Positions 45,083 through 54,970 of a stretch of DNA of 64,000 nt are shown here, in pieces. The position numbers and the translations under genes were made by a program. This stretch comes from Pseudomonadota bacterium (GTDB taxonomy: Bacteria > Desulfobacterota > Desulfobacteria > Desulfobacterales > JAHIVH01). The notes beneath the pieces are model-generated. The model made no database searches, was not told the DNA's origin, and was given only the letters and a program-made list of their open reading frames with translations. Each line of letters opens with the position of its first letter. The first letter of the stretch is position 1. Where the stretch lies: assembly GCA_018816735.1 (NCBI GenBank), contig JAHIVH010000070.1, forward strand, positions 124,001-188,000. Direction: 5' to 3'.

Positions 45083-46162
45083 ATGATTTTCAATGCAGTG
45101 GAATTCCATAATATAGAAAAAATATACCATCACAAGGGTATAGAAGGCGGGCTTCTTCAACGTATTCCGGAAGAGGTGGGAAACAGTCTGAGCCAGGCTG
45201 CGCAGATGATGATGATCTGCCCTTCGGGTGTTGAAATACGTTTTGTCAGTGAAACATATCCGGTTAAAATGACGCTGTCTGTAGACAAAATCATAGACCG
45301 GATGGTTGATGACCATACAGAAGTTTACATATTCTTTGGCACCGTTCAATCACGTCAGCGATTTACCATTACGCGGCAAAAAACAACCATTGAAATTACA
45401 ATGCCTTATGGATTTATGGATATGGCAAAAAAAGTATCCCCAGACGCATCCTTTTCTCCCCATGTATGCAGAATCAGATTATGGGGAACAACCATGGGAG
45501 CGCCCATCAGATTTCACAGCATTGAAACAGAAGGAAATATCAGACCACCCAAACCGGAAGAACTGCCAAAACTCAGATATATGGCCTATGGGTCTTCTAT
45601 AACGCAAGGCGCGTTTGCCTCAGGTCCTCACTTAAGCTATGCAAGTCAGGTTGGATATCGATTGGGAGCAGATGTTATTAATCTTGGAACGAGCTGTTCG
45701 GCATATTGCGAGCCTGAACTGGCCGATTATATTGCCAGCCGGGATGACTGGGACTTTGCCACACTGGCGCTTTCCGTCAACATGGTCGAATTGTTTTCTC
45801 CGGAAGAATTTTCAGATCGAATCGCATATATGATAAACAGAATCGCACAAAGTGATGCAAAACGACCGGTCGTCTGCATCACGATTAAACCCTATTATGG
45901 GGATTATCTGGAAAGCAAAAGCCCCAATTTATATCGAAATCTCCTCCGGGAAGCGGTGGCGTCATCTCCCCATGACAATGTTTACCTAATAGAAGGGCCA
46001 GAGCTGATGCCAGATGCAGCCGGAGGTCTTTGCCCTGATTTTATTCATCTGGGCGACAATGGAATGATCCAGATCGGAGAAAACCTCTCTAAAAAGCTCA
46101 TTCCTATTTTAAGGGCGCATGACCTTTTTATCTTGAATGGATGCAAAAATAAAAACGGATGA
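45083..46162 (+). CDS. SGNH/GDSL-family hydrolase
   Basis: A 359-residue esterase-type enzyme. The N-terminal ~140 residues form a beta domain, the rest an SGNH fold with YGSSITQGAF (Ser nucleophile), NLGTSCSAYCEPE, and a C-terminal DFIHLGDNGM with the Asp/His pair. Such two-domain proteins deacylate carbohydrates or act on glycolipids. No signal peptide. I take the ATG at 45083; a TTG at 45071 overlapping the previous stop is the alternative. The 3' end overlaps the GT4 start by ATGA. The substrate is inferred to be a glycan from its neighbours. Confidence 0.85.
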   Translation: MIFNAVEFHNIEKIYHHKGIEGGLLQRIPEEVGNSLSQAAQMMMICPSGVEIRFVSETYPVKMTLSVDKIIDRMVDDHTEVYIFFGTVQSRQRFTITRQKTTIEITMPYGFMDMAKKVSPDASFSPHVCRIRLWGTTMGAPIRFHSIETEGNIRPPKPEELPKLRYMAYGSSITQGAFASGPHLSYASQVGYRLGADVINLGTSCSAYCEPELADYIASRDDWDFATLALSVNMVELFSPEEFSDRIAYMINRIAQSDAKRPVVCITIKPYYGDYLESKSPNLYRNLLREAVASSPHDNVYLIEGPELMPDAAGGLCPDFIHLGDNGMIQIGENLSKKLIPILRAHDLFILNGCKNKNG

Positions 46163-47412
46163 AACCAATTGATGCAAAACCATTGAAGATATGTTTGCTA
46201 AGCTACAGAAGCAATCCTCACTGTGGTGGACAAGGGGTTTATATAAAAAATCTGAGCCATGCGTTAAAACAGCTTGGCCATGAGGTAGATGTGGTGGCAG
46301 GGCCACCCGCACCTGAACTGGATGCAAATATCCCACTGTTCATGTTAAAAGGACTTGACCTTTATAATCCTTCCAATATGTACCAGATGCCGCCATTTAA
46401 AAAACTCTGGGATCCGGTGAACCTGATGGAATGGCTCAGCACATCCTCAATGGGTTATCCTGAACCGTTTATTTTTGGTATCCGGGCTTACAGGTACCTG
46501 AAAAACAAATTTCACCATTACGATATCATTCATGACAATCAGAGCCTGTCCTATGGGCTTCTGAATATGAACAAACATCTTCCGACAATTGTAACCATCC
46601 ATCATCCCATAACAAAAGACCGGGAAATCGCCGTTAACAGCGTGACAGCAACCTGGAAAAAAATGCAGTATATGAGATGGTATTCTTTTCTCCATATGCA
46701 GAAACGCGTGGCACGAAGACTTAAAACAATCATTACCGTATCCGAATGTTCCCGGAAAGATATCGCAAAGGATTTTTCGATTCCTGAAGATCGTATTCGG
46801 GTTGTTCCCAACGGGATAGATACGACCCTTTTCCGCCCGATGCCGGATATCAAAAGAGAAAAGAATCATCTGATTGTCACAAATAGTGCAGACAGCGCAC
46901 TTAAGGGGCTCTATTACCTGCTTCATGCCATACATGATCTTTCCTTGAAAAGGGACATCCGGTTAACGGTGATTGGTACGCCTAAAAAAAATGGTGGTGT
47001 TGAAAAGCTGATTCAAAACCTCAACATCCAAAACTTAATAACCTTTACAGGAAGAATCTCAAATGATGCATTCATTCAACACTATGCCAAATCATCCATT
47101 GCGGTTGTTCCTTCCCTATATGAAGGTTTTGGGCTTCCAGTCGGAGAGGCCATGGCATGCAAAGTGCCTGTTATCTGCACGACTGGCGGCGCACTTCCGG
47201 AAGTAGCGGGGAACGCAGCCGTTCTGGTACCACCAGCTGATTCCGGTGCACTGTCAAAAGCCATTTCCTACCTGCTTGATAATCCTGAACAAGCTGAAAA
47301 AATTGGGGCAGCAGGATATAAAAGAGTACATCACCTGTTTTCATGGGACATGGCAGCCCAAAAAACAGCGGATATATACAGAGAGGTCATTCGTGGTAAC
47401 CGTCGATTTTAA
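46159..47412 (+). CDS. Glycosyltransferase family 4
   Basis: A 417-residue GT-B-fold transferase using a nucleotide-sugar donor. N-terminal acceptor domain: YRSNPHCGGQGVYIKNLSHA. C-terminal donor domain: VVPNGIDTTLFRPM, then VPSLYEGFGLPVGEAMACK (EX7E motif) and VICTTGGALPEVAGNAA. The start overlaps the SGNH gene (ATGA) and the end overlaps the methyltransferase by 20 bases, so the three genes are coupled. The sugar and acceptor are unknown. Confidence 0.94.
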   Translation: MKPIDAKPLKICLLSYRSNPHCGGQGVYIKNLSHALKQLGHEVDVVAGPPAPELDANIPLFMLKGLDLYNPSNMYQMPPFKKLWDPVNLMEWLSTSSMGYPEPFIFGIRAYRYLKNKFHHYDIIHDNQSLSYGLLNMNKHLPTIVTIHHPITKDREIAVNSVTATWKKMQYMRWYSFLHMQKRVARRLKTIITVSECSRKDIAKDFSIPEDRIRVVPNGIDTTLFRPMPDIKREKNHLIVTNSADSALKGLYYLLHAIHDLSLKRDIRLTVIGTPKKNGGVEKLIQNLNIQNLITFTGRISNDAFIQHYAKSSIAVVPSLYEGFGLPVGEAMACKVPVICTTGGALPEVAGNAAVLVPPADSGALSKAISYLLDNPEQAEKIGAAGYKRVHHLFSWDMAAQKTADIYREVIRGNRRF

Positions 47413-48103
47413 AAAACTGGGCATAAAACCGGGTTATAAGATTCTTGATATCGGCTGTGGCCAGGGGCGGCACACGGCATCTGCCTTCCGGTATAAGCGT
47501 GCATTTGTCATGGGGGCTGATCTGAACTTTTCTGATCTGTGTAAAGCCAGAGACAGGCTCATGTTTCATAAATACGCCGGTGAATATGATGAGGGCCAAT
47601 GGGGATTATCTGTCTCTGACATCACCCATTTACCATTTAAGGATCATTTTTTTGATATTGTCATATGCTCCGAGGTTTTAGAACATATCCCGGACGATAA
47701 AAAAGCAGCCTCCGAACTGGTCCGGGTATTAAAAAAAGGCGGGAAGCTTGTGGTAAGCGTTCCCCGATATCTGCCTGAAAAAATATGCTGGTCACTCTCA
47801 GATGATTATTTTCTGGTTAATCAGGGACACATAAGGATTTACAAGAAAAAAGCAATGCAGGCGCTTCTTGAAAACGCAGGTGTGAGAACATGGGCATCGC
47901 ATTATGCCCACAGCATCCACACCCCCTACTGGTGGCTTAGATGTCTTTCCGGGCCTACCCGCAACGATGTGAAGCTGGTCAACTTGTACAAGCGGTTTCT
48001 GGACTGGGATACCTTGCAGCAACCAAGGATTTCCCATTTCCTGGACAGGCTTCTTAATCCCCTGATAGGGAAAAGTGTTGTATTTTATACAAGAAAAGAG
48101 TAG
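47393..48103 (+). CDS. SAM-dependent methyltransferase, class I
   Basis: A 236-residue methyltransferase (Methyltransf_11-type). AdoMet motif I is ILDIGCGQGRHTASAF; later VICSEVLEHIPDDKKAASEL and VLKKGGKLVVSVPRY match motifs II-III. Open sequence continues upstream within the GT4 gene, but a GTG at 47393 with AGAGAGG six bases before it is the best start. It probably modifies a sugar or lipid made by the neighbouring enzymes. Confidence 0.9.
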   Translation: MVTVDFKKLGIKPGYKILDIGCGQGRHTASAFRYKRAFVMGADLNFSDLCKARDRLMFHKYAGEYDEGQWGLSVSDITHLPFKDHFFDIVICSEVLEHIPDDKKAASELVRVLKKGGKLVVSVPRYLPEKICWSLSDDYFLVNQGHIRIYKKKAMQALLENAGVRTWASHYAHSIHTPYWWLRCLSGPTRNDVKLVNLYKRFLDWDTLQQPRISHFLDRLLNPLIGKSVVFYTRKE

Positions 48104-48183
48104 TACCTATTTTCTGATATTCCAGGGACGGGATTGATGACATATGGTCACCATATATACGATTAAACAAGGAGTTAAATTGA

Positions 48184-49773
48184 ATGAAAATAGCGTTGAT
48201 TGCCCCCCCTTATCCACTTGAGCAGGCGCCGTCGCCACCATTAGGGATCTGTTACGTGGCATCCGCGTGCAAAGAGGCTGGCCATGAAGTTAAAATTTTC
48301 GATTATATTGTCAGTCAATATACAAAAGAAAAATTGAAGGCAGCACTTGACGTGTTTCAACCGGATATTTTGGGTGCCACATCTGTAACCATGAACTTTC
48401 CGATGGCTGCAGAAATAATGAAAACAGCAAAAAACCATCGGCCTGAAATGACGACCATGATGGGTGGCCCTCATGTATCGTTTGATTATGAAAATGTATT
48501 GAACCAGTATCCTGAAGTGGATGTAATCGTCACCGGTGAAGGAGAGCTGACCCTTAAGGAACTCTTGCCAGTCATAAAAGACAGGGCTTGCTGGCATGAT
48601 ATTCAGGGAATTGCTTTCATGGATGATCAAAAAATCGTTAAAACGCCCCAGCGCGAATTTATCCAGAATCTGGATGACCTGCCCATGCCCACAAGGGATC
48701 TCTTGCCCATGGCCAAATATATGGCGCTTGGATTTCCGGTGAGTATCATTACAAGCCGGGGATGCCCCAACAAATGCATTTTCTGTCTGGGAAGACGAAT
48801 GGTCGGCATGAAAGTCAGATATCGGTCAGCAGATAAAATTCTGGATGAAATAGAATATCTTCTTTCGTTTGGCCTGTCCAGAATCAATATTGCAGATGAT
48901 TTCTTTACAGCGAATAAAAACAGAGTGACGGCATTCTGCGAAGAAATTCTTAAACGAGGGATCAAGTTTGACTGGAGTGCATTTGCACGTGTCGACTCGG
49001 TTAGCAAAGAAATGCTAGAAATGATGAAAAAGGCGGGCTGCGATGCGGTAAGCTTCGGGATTGAGTCCGGGAACCTGAATATATTGAAAACAGTTCAAAA
49101 GGGAATCACACCTGATCAGGCGAGAAACGCAATCCAGTCTTGCAAGGAAGCCGGCATGATTGCCCATGCCTCCTTTATTCTGGGACTGCCCGGTGAGACA
49201 CCCGATTCCATGGAAGAGACCCTTCAATTTGCCAAAGAACTGAATATCCCCTTTGGATACCATCTTCTCGCACCATTCCCGGGCACGGCTATAAGAGAAG
49301 ATATACAAAATTATGACCTGGAAATCCTTTCTGATGACTGGAATCTTTACGATGCCGACCATGCCATCGTAAGAACATCCTCACTTTCTGCCGAGGAAAC
49401 AACCCGGTTTGTGGATGAATTCAACCAGACGATCCAGGAAGAATTTCAGGAGGCAGAAAAAAGATACCAAAGCGGCAAATGTTCAGATGAGGATTATTTT
49501 AAAGTTGCAGGCACCAGAAGAATGGAAATCATTTTTAAAATCCTTTCAGAAGATATTATCGAAACCTTGGGGGCTTATCAAACCGAAGGTACGGAAAACA
49601 ATCAGTCGCTGATTTTCGCCACCATGATTTCGAATCATATCGGAAAAGATCTTTTTGCCGTTGAGCAGGTTGTAAAATCTCTTCATGATATTAAATATTT
49701 ACAATATAAACATGACGGTACAACTATCAAATGGTATTGGACAGATAACCAAAGAACAGGTGCACTGAATTAA
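48184..49773 (+). CDS. B12-binding radical SAM protein
   Basis: A 529-residue class B radical SAM enzyme. Residues ~1-140 form a cobalamin-binding domain (IALIAPPYPLEQAPSPPLGI), and the radical SAM core has the cluster motif C194-PNK-C198-IF-C201. C-terminal to the core lies a helical region of unknown role. Such enzymes methylate unactivated carbons or rearrange lipids, sugars and tetrapyrroles. AAGGAG precedes the ATG. It lies 80 bases after the methyltransferase gene on the same strand, within the glycan-type operon. Confidence 0.93.
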   Translation: MKIALIAPPYPLEQAPSPPLGICYVASACKEAGHEVKIFDYIVSQYTKEKLKAALDVFQPDILGATSVTMNFPMAAEIMKTAKNHRPEMTTMMGGPHVSFDYENVLNQYPEVDVIVTGEGELTLKELLPVIKDRACWHDIQGIAFMDDQKIVKTPQREFIQNLDDLPMPTRDLLPMAKYMALGFPVSIITSRGCPNKCIFCLGRRMVGMKVRYRSADKILDEIEYLLSFGLSRINIADDFFTANKNRVTAFCEEILKRGIKFDWSAFARVDSVSKEMLEMMKKAGCDAVSFGIESGNLNILKTVQKGITPDQARNAIQSCKEAGMIAHASFILGLPGETPDSMEETLQFAKELNIPFGYHLLAPFPGTAIREDIQNYDLEILSDDWNLYDADHAIVRTSSLSAEETTRFVDEFNQTIQEEFQEAEKRYQSGKCSDEDYFKVAGTRRMEIIFKILSEDIIETLGAYQTEGTENNQSLIFATMISNHIGKDLFAVEQVVKSLHDIKYLQYKHDGTTIKWYWTDNQRTGALN

Positions 49774-49831
49774 TCACCCATTGAAATATTAAACTGCTGG
49801 GAGATATCATTATTATTTCAAAGGTAACCTA

Positions 49832-50554
49832 TTGCGAAAAGACCACAGACCTTATATTATCAAAAAAGCATACCAGAAATTTCAAAAATTCTATGTGAAC
49901 CGGTTCATCCGCCCCCAGCTTGAATCTCTAGGTAAACATTTTGTATTCATGAAACCATGGAATGTGGAAATTTTCGGTGCCCCCATTCATATCGGTGACT
50001 TTACGACTGTCATCGCGACACCGGACAATAAAGTAAGGTTGACAATCTGGTCCAATGAGGCGAATATAGAGGGCATAAACATAGGCAACTATTGTCTGAT
50101 TTGCCCGGGAACGAGAATAAGCGCAGCAACCTCAATAACAATTGGTGATAATTGTATGATTGCCAATGGTGCGTATTTATCGGATTCCGATGCCCACGGC
50201 ATTTATGACAGAAGCTACCCAGTGGGGAAAACAAGCCCGATAAAGCTTGAAAACAACGTCTGGGTAGGAGACAGTGTGATTATTACAAAAGGAGTAACCA
50301 TAGGACAAAATAGTATAATTGGGGCGGGTGCTGTTGTTGTTAAAGATATTCCATCCAATAGTGTCGCAGCAGGAAATCCGGCAAAGGTCGTAAAGAAACT
50401 GGACCCGGACATGAAATTTATCACAAGAGCCGACTGGTTTGCTGACCCGGTTAAATTGGCAAGGCAATTTCGAATTTTAGACAAATCCATGCTCGAAGGG
50501 AACACTTTTTCAGGGTGGTTCCGATCTATCCTGTTTCCCAAAAATGGGGATTGA
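49832..50554 (+). CDS. Hexapeptide-repeat (left-handed beta-helix) acyltransferase
   Basis: A 240-residue acyltransferase. Repeats IEGINIGNYCLICPG, ITIGDNCMIANGAYLS, NVWVGDSVIITKGVTIGQ and SIIGAGAVVVKDIPSNSV form the beta-helix coils, ending AAGNPAKVVKK. The acetyl- or acyl-transfer His lies in DSDAHGIYD. The TTG at 49832 with AAAGG upstream is the only credible start. It closes the glycan-type operon and probably O- or N-acetylates a sugar. Confidence 0.88.
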   Translation: MRKDHRPYIIKKAYQKFQKFYVNRFIRPQLESLGKHFVFMKPWNVEIFGAPIHIGDFTTVIATPDNKVRLTIWSNEANIEGINIGNYCLICPGTRISAATSITIGDNCMIANGAYLSDSDAHGIYDRSYPVGKTSPIKLENNVWVGDSVIITKGVTIGQNSIIGAGAVVVKDIPSNSVAAGNPAKVVKKLDPDMKFITRADWFADPVKLARQFRILDKSMLEGNTFSGWFRSILFPKNGD

Positions 50555-50723
50555 CTGCGGATAAAGTCGTAAATCGATTTAATACCCTTTATATAGATAA
50601 CCCCTCAATGTTGAAACAGATAACCATTTGAAAAAACCGGGTGTCAATTCAGGACTCATCAGGTGATGCATAGCTCAAATTGACAGAAGGTTAAAGATAA
50701 CTTATTATATTTTATACATTTTA

Positions 50724-50754
50724 ATCTTATCATATAGACGAATAAAGATAAGAT
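50724..50754. promoter_or_regulatory. Inverted repeat, candidate TetR operator
   Basis: Perfect 8-bp arms atcttatc (50724-50731) and gataagat (50747-50754), separated by 15 bases, lie 20 bases before the TetR gene in an AT-rich stretch. This fits autorepression, but is unproven. Confidence 0.35.
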
Positions 50755-50773
50755 CAAGCGGAGGTAGCGAATT

Positions 50774-51382
50774 ATGTCACCAAAATCGTCATTTAAACAA
50801 TTGAGAGAAGAAGAACGGGAAACCAGAAGGCAACTGATCATGGAAGCCTCCTTAAAACTATTTGATAAAAAGCCGTTTCATGAAATTGGCATGAGAGATA
50901 TCGCTGAAGCAGCCGGTATTTCCCCGGCAAGTATATACAGATATTTTCCCACACGGGACGAACTGTTTGCCGAAGTATTAACCCAGGATTTGGCTGAAAT
51001 AGAACCCCGAATCCAAAAGAGACTGGCAGAGGGAAAAGGGAATTACGAGACGCTTATCGGCGGCATTATTGAGTATGTCATGGAAAATGCACCCAAATTC
51101 CAGATGATGTGCCACTGCATGCTTGCAGAAGGCATGAATGATAAAGTCATTAAAGGATATCGGGCTATTGAACAATACATTCTTCACCTCTTTGAAGATG
51201 CTTTCAGAGAAGCGGGTTTCACAGACAACGTTCCAATGCGTGTGCAGGCTGCCCTGTGTTCCCTGATTGGCATTATCATGGTATTCAAGAACTACCCGGA
51301 TCTCACAGAAAATGAGAAAAAATCCCATATGTTTAATGTGGCCATGGCATTTAGATATCCGGAAGGAAAGTCCAGAGAATAA
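50774..51382 (+). CDS. TetR/AcrR family transcriptional regulator
   Basis: A 202-residue regulator. The HTH spans residues ~15-60 (LIMEASLKLFDKKPFHEIGM, then AAGISPASIYRYFPTRDEL). The C-terminal domain is helical with an unknown ligand. GGAGG precedes the ATG by nine bases. It stands alone between the glycan operon and a convergent small gene, and ends in a strong hairpin. Confidence 0.92.
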   Translation: MSPKSSFKQLREEERETRRQLIMEASLKLFDKKPFHEIGMRDIAEAAGISPASIYRYFPTRDELFAEVLTQDLAEIEPRIQKRLAEGKGNYETLIGGIIEYVMENAPKFQMMCHCMLAEGMNDKVIKGYRAIEQYILHLFEDAFREAGFTDNVPMRVQAALCSLIGIIMVFKNYPDLTENEKKSHMFNVAMAFRYPEGKSRE

Positions 51383-51402
51383 GATACAGAATGGATGACA
51401 AG

Positions 51403-51441
51403 AAAAAAAGCAGGCCATTCAGTCAAGGGCCTGCTTTTTTT
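51403..51441. terminator. Bidirectional rho-independent terminator
   Basis: Arms 51403-51416 and 51428-51441 (aaaaaaagcaggcc and complement) pair perfectly over 14 bases, with a T-run on one side and an A-run on the other, serving the TetR gene and the convergent gene at 51500. Confidence 0.85.
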
Positions 51442-51499
51442 ATATGTTTTCTGGTAATACAAAAAATAAAATCACAGCATCGGGCATCTTTGATCAGTA

Positions 51500-51772
51500 T
51501 TATTCAAAAAATGCATTTACGATAAAAAGGATCGTGCCCACACAAAAAAGAAGCACAAAAAGAGGCATGGTCAGAACATAATCCACCATTTTGGTCAGCA
51601 TGTCCCACGTAATTCCATCGACCCACGTCAGGTATTGCGCGTCAACCACATCCTTCAAATTCATGCTTTTCCATTTGCCTTCCACGCTCATTAATGTGGA
51701 AATGGACTGAAAACCAAGCAGAAGAAAACCGCCAAGCCATGAAAGAAGACCTGCTAATGTAAATTTAGACAT
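51500..51772 (-). CDS. Small two-helix membrane protein
   Basis: A 90-residue protein with two hydrophobic helices (LAGLLSWLGGFLLLGFQSIS and TMPLFVLLFCVGTILFIVNA) separated by a ~30-residue loop. The ATG at 51772 follows a purine-rich AGAGGGTGG; the longer frame from 51823 lacks such support. I recognise no family. It converges on the TetR gene across the shared terminator. Confidence 0.65.
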   Translation of the reverse strand: MSKFTLAGLLSWLGGFLLLGFQSISTLMSVEGKWKSMNLKDVVDAQYLTWVDGITWDMLTKMVDYVLTMPLFVLLFCVGTILFIVNAFFE

Positions 51773-51957
51773 AGTGCCACCCTCTTTAAGTTCATATTTT
51801 CTTGCAATTATAGCCAAAATCATTCACTTAGGCAATCAAAAAACCTTGATTCTTTTCAGCTGGCAGGAAGAATGACTTTATGATACACATCTATCTTAAC
51901 TGAAAGCAATCAGGTATTCCTGAAACAACACGGAAAAAAGGATACAGGATATTCATC

Positions 51958-53667
51958 ATGAACGAAGCCAATACCTCTCCAACAAACTTTATCAGAAACA
52001 TCATCAGTGAAGATGTAAAAAATAATAAAAACAATGGCCATGTCGTAACCCGTTTTCCACCGGAACCAAACGGGTATCTTCATATCGGTCATGCCAAATC
52101 AATTTGTCTGAATTTCGGCATTGCAAATGATTATGAAGGGGGAAAATGCCATTTGCGTTTTGATGACACCAATCCCAGCAAGGAAGATGTCGAATATATG
52201 GACGCCATTATTGAAGATGTCAAATGGCTTGGGTTTGAATGGGGAAACAATCTCTTTCATGCCTCTGATTATTTTGAACAATTATATGACTACGCGGTTC
52301 AACTGATCAAGCTTGGCAAAGCCTATGTGTGCAGCCTGAATGCTGACGAAATCAGAGAATATCGGGGAACGCTGAAAGAACCGGGTAAAAACAGCCCGTT
52401 TCGGGACCGCACTGTTCAGGAGAACCTTGATCTGTTCCAAAAAATGCGAAACGGAGAATTTGAAGAAGGCGAACACGTACTTCGCGCCAAAATCGATATG
52501 GCATCCCCCAATCTCAATATGAGAGATCCGGCCATATACAGAATAAAAAAAGTGAGCCATCATCGAACCGGAGATAAATGGTGCATGTACCCCATGTATG
52601 ATTTTGCACACGGATTGTCCGATTCGATTGAAGGGATTACGCACTCCATTTGTACGCTGGAATTTGAAGACCACAGGCCGCTTTACGACTGGATTCTTGA
52701 CGAACTGGGTGTGACATGCCACCCCCAGCAAATCGAATTTGCCCGGTTGAACCTGCAATATACGGAATTGAGCAAACGAAAACTGATAGAACTTGTCAAA
52801 GAGAAGATTGTTGAAGGATGGGACGATCCCAGGCTTCCGACGCTCATCGGATTGCGCCGAAGAGGCTATCCGTCGTCTGCGATCAGAAACTTCTGTGACA
52901 GGATAGGTGTCAGCAAAAAAGACAGCCGGATTGAATTTGAAATGCTCGAAGACTGTGTCCGGGATGAGTTAAACCAACATGCGCCTCGGGTCATGTGTGT
53001 GCTTGATCCCTTAAAAGTAATCATCACCAACTATCCTGAAGGAAAAACTGAAGAACTTGACATTCCCAACCATCCCCAGAATCCGGATATGGGAACGCGG
53101 GAAGTTCCCTTCTCAAGGGAAATTTTCATAGAAAAGGATGATTTTCTGGAAGACCCTCCGAAAAAATTTTTCAGACTTGCACCTGGCAGGGAAGTGAGAC
53201 TGAGGAGTGCGTATTACATCACATGCAATGAAGTGATAAAAGACGACCAGACAGGAAAAATCAAAGAACTTCGCTGCACATATGATCCATTGACCAAAGG
53301 CGGCTCCTCTCCGGATGGCCGGAAAGTAAAAGCCACGCTTCACTGGGTATCTGCCGCCCATGGGCTTGATGTGGACGTCCGTTTGTATGACCGGTTATTT
53401 ACCGTGCCCAACCCGAGTGGTGAAAAAGAAGGCACCGATTTTACGGATTTCATTAATCCGGATTCTCTTGTAAAATTATCTGCCTGTAAAATTGAAAGAA
53501 GTATCATCGGAAAACAACCGGGAACCACCTTTCAATTTGAAAGGCAAGGGTATTTCTGTATGGATACCAAAGATACGACGACTGATAAAGTGGTATTCAA
53601 CCGTACAGCCACGTTAAGGGATACCTGGGCAAAGATCGCACCCAAGGCCGATCATGTTACCCGATAA
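51958..53667 (+). CDS. glnS: Glutaminyl-tRNA synthetase
   Basis: A 569-residue class I synthetase charging tRNA-Gln. The HIGH motif is [15 protein letters not shown], and the KMSKS-type loop is ELSKRKL. Other family segments are [11 protein letters not shown] and [14 protein letters not shown]; the C-terminal anticodon-binding beta-barrel domain completes the protein ([15 protein letters not shown] near the end). GlnRS is found in only some deltaproteobacteria and is usually explained by transfer from gammaproteobacterial or eukaryotic sources. The 3' end overlaps the convergent PLP decarboxylase gene by 11 bases. Confidence 0.97.
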   Translation: MNEANTSPTNFIRNIISEDVKNNKNNGHVVTRFPPEPNGYLHIGHAKSICLNFGIANDYEGGKCHLRFDDTNPSKEDVEYMDAIIEDVKWLGFEWGNNLFHASDYFEQLYDYAVQLIKLGKAYVCSLNADEIREYRGTLKEPGKNSPFRDRTVQENLDLFQKMRNGEFEEGEHVLRAKIDMASPNLNMRDPAIYRIKKVSHHRTGDKWCMYPMYDFAHGLSDSIEGITHSICTLEFEDHRPLYDWILDELGVTCHPQQIEFARLNLQYTELSKRKLIELVKEKIVEGWDDPRLPTLIGLRRRGYPSSAIRNFCDRIGVSKKDSRIEFEMLEDCVRDELNQHAPRVMCVLDPLKVIITNYPEGKTEELDIPNHPQNPDMGTREVPFSREIFIEKDDFLEDPPKKFFRLAPGREVRLRSAYYITCNEVIKDDQTGKIKELRCTYDPLTKGGSSPDGRKVKATLHWVSAAHGLDVDVRLYDRLFTVPNPSGEKEGTDFTDFINPDSLVKLSACKIERSIIGKQPGTTFQFERQGYFCMDTKDTTTDKVVFNRTATLRDTWAKIAPKADHVTR

Positions 53668-54970
53668 TCACCACTTCCGGGAGCGACTTGATAAAATGCT
53701 GGCGCAGGCTGTAGGTATACGCACCCTGTGTGGGAATCATGAGGATATCACCAGCAGAGATGTCCTCGCCCCAATACCCATATCCCCAGATATCGTGCGG
53801 TGTGCAAAGAGAGCCCGATACCATGCAGGGCTTTTCTATAAGGGCAGGTCGTGATAAATTTAAAACCGGAAAGTAATCGGTTTCATATCGCTCCCACCCA
53901 ACGGCATTGGTGCCGGCATCTGTGATGACAAAATCGACATCCTTTTTATCAACAACGGAAAACAACAGATGCATGGCATCATTTACGATCCATCGTCCGG
54001 GTTCAAAACAAATCCGGCACGGTTTATGAACAAAAATATGCTGCCTTATGGCTGCACCCAATTTCTCAGAAAAATTGGAAATCGTTTCAGACGGCATATA
54101 AAAATGTGCCAGATCATTTCCGGAATCTATTTGCAGGTGCTTTAATAGTGATCCTGCGGGTGTGCCCTGGACTTGAAGCCATTCGCCCATGGTTGGCCAG
54201 TAACCGCCGCCGATATCGATAAACGAGATCATGTCTTTCAATTGAGCGGGAAGCGTCTGTATCGTGCGTCCCAGTCTTTCAATAAATTGTATCTGCTGGT
54301 CCGGGTTGAGATTCCAGCTCGTGTGAAACTGGAAACCATTGACTGCTACATGGGGGCATTCCAACGATTTTTCGAGAAAATCCTTAATGGATGACATCGG
54401 AATGCCAAACTTCCGCCATAACCCCTTTTCATTGGTCGTGAGTCTCACGCCTGCACGGATTGTTTTTCCTTCCTTTTCTGCGATGCGCTCAAGCCTTGAA
54501 AGTTCAAAAGGGCTGTCCATCAGAACCGCCACATGGGCGGAATGATCAACTGCCAGGGATAACTCCGCATCTGTTTTTCCAGGCCCGCTGAAAACGATAT
54601 CCGTTGCGCCAATCGAGATTGCCAGCTCAAGTTCCAGGCCGCTTGAGACATCCAGTCCGAACCCATTTTCTATAAGCGTTCTTGAAATTTCCGGGTGATT
54701 GTTGCTTTTGACGGCGTAGTAAAACGATACTTCCGGTAGTACGGATTGAAAAGCCTCCCTGAATGCCATGGCGCGGTCTTTCAGAATATTTTTTTCTATG
54801 AGGTACAAGGGTGACCCATTTTTTCTTACCATCTCCAGGTAGATGTCTTTTCTACGAAAGAAATGGGATACAAATTTCACCAAATTTTCTTCCGGCAAAG
54901 CGTCGCAAGGATTTTCAAGGATAGCTGAAGCCTTATTCAGTATGGACTTCTTCAGTTTCTCGTTCGTCAT
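53657..54970 (-). CDS. Fold-III PLP-dependent decarboxylase (LysA-like)
   Basis: A 437-residue enzyme of the diaminopimelate/ornithine decarboxylase family (alanine-racemase-fold PLP enzymes). The PLP Lys is in [22 protein letters not shown] (phosphate loop), [10 protein letters not shown] and GSLCTPHDI (catalytic Cys and Asp) are all intact, so it should be active. It is more divergent than housekeeping LysA and sits last in a four-gene operon. The ATP-grasp stop codon overlaps its start by one base. It probably decarboxylates an amino acid or amino-acid conjugate made in the pathway. Its 3' end overlaps glnS. Confidence 0.88.
   Translation of the reverse strand: MTNEKLKKSILNKASAILENPCDALPEENLVKFVSHFFRRKDIYLEMVRKNGSPLYLIEKNILKDRAMAFREAFQSVLPEVSFYYAVKSNNHPEISRTLIENGFGLDVSSGLELELAISIGATDIVFSGPGKTDAELSLAVDHSAHVAVLMDSPFELSRLERIAEKEGKTIRAGVRLTTNEKGLWRKFGIPMSSIKDFLEKSLECPHVAVNGFQFHTSWNLNPDQQIQFIERLGRTIQTLPAQLKDMISFIDIGGGYWPTMGEWLQVQGTPAGSLLKHLQIDSGNDLAHFYMPSETISNFSEKLGAAIRQHIFVHKPCRICFEPGRWIVNDAMHLLFSVVDKKDVDFVITDAGTNAVGWERYETDYFPVLNLSRPALIEKPCMVSGSLCTPHDIWGYGYWGEDISAGDILMIPTQGAYTYSLRQHFIKSLPEVVIIG

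Noticed and set aside
47246-47392. Longer methyltransferase start within the GT4 gene
   Set aside because: The extra residues have no methyltransferase similarity, and the GTG at 47393 has a good ribosome site.
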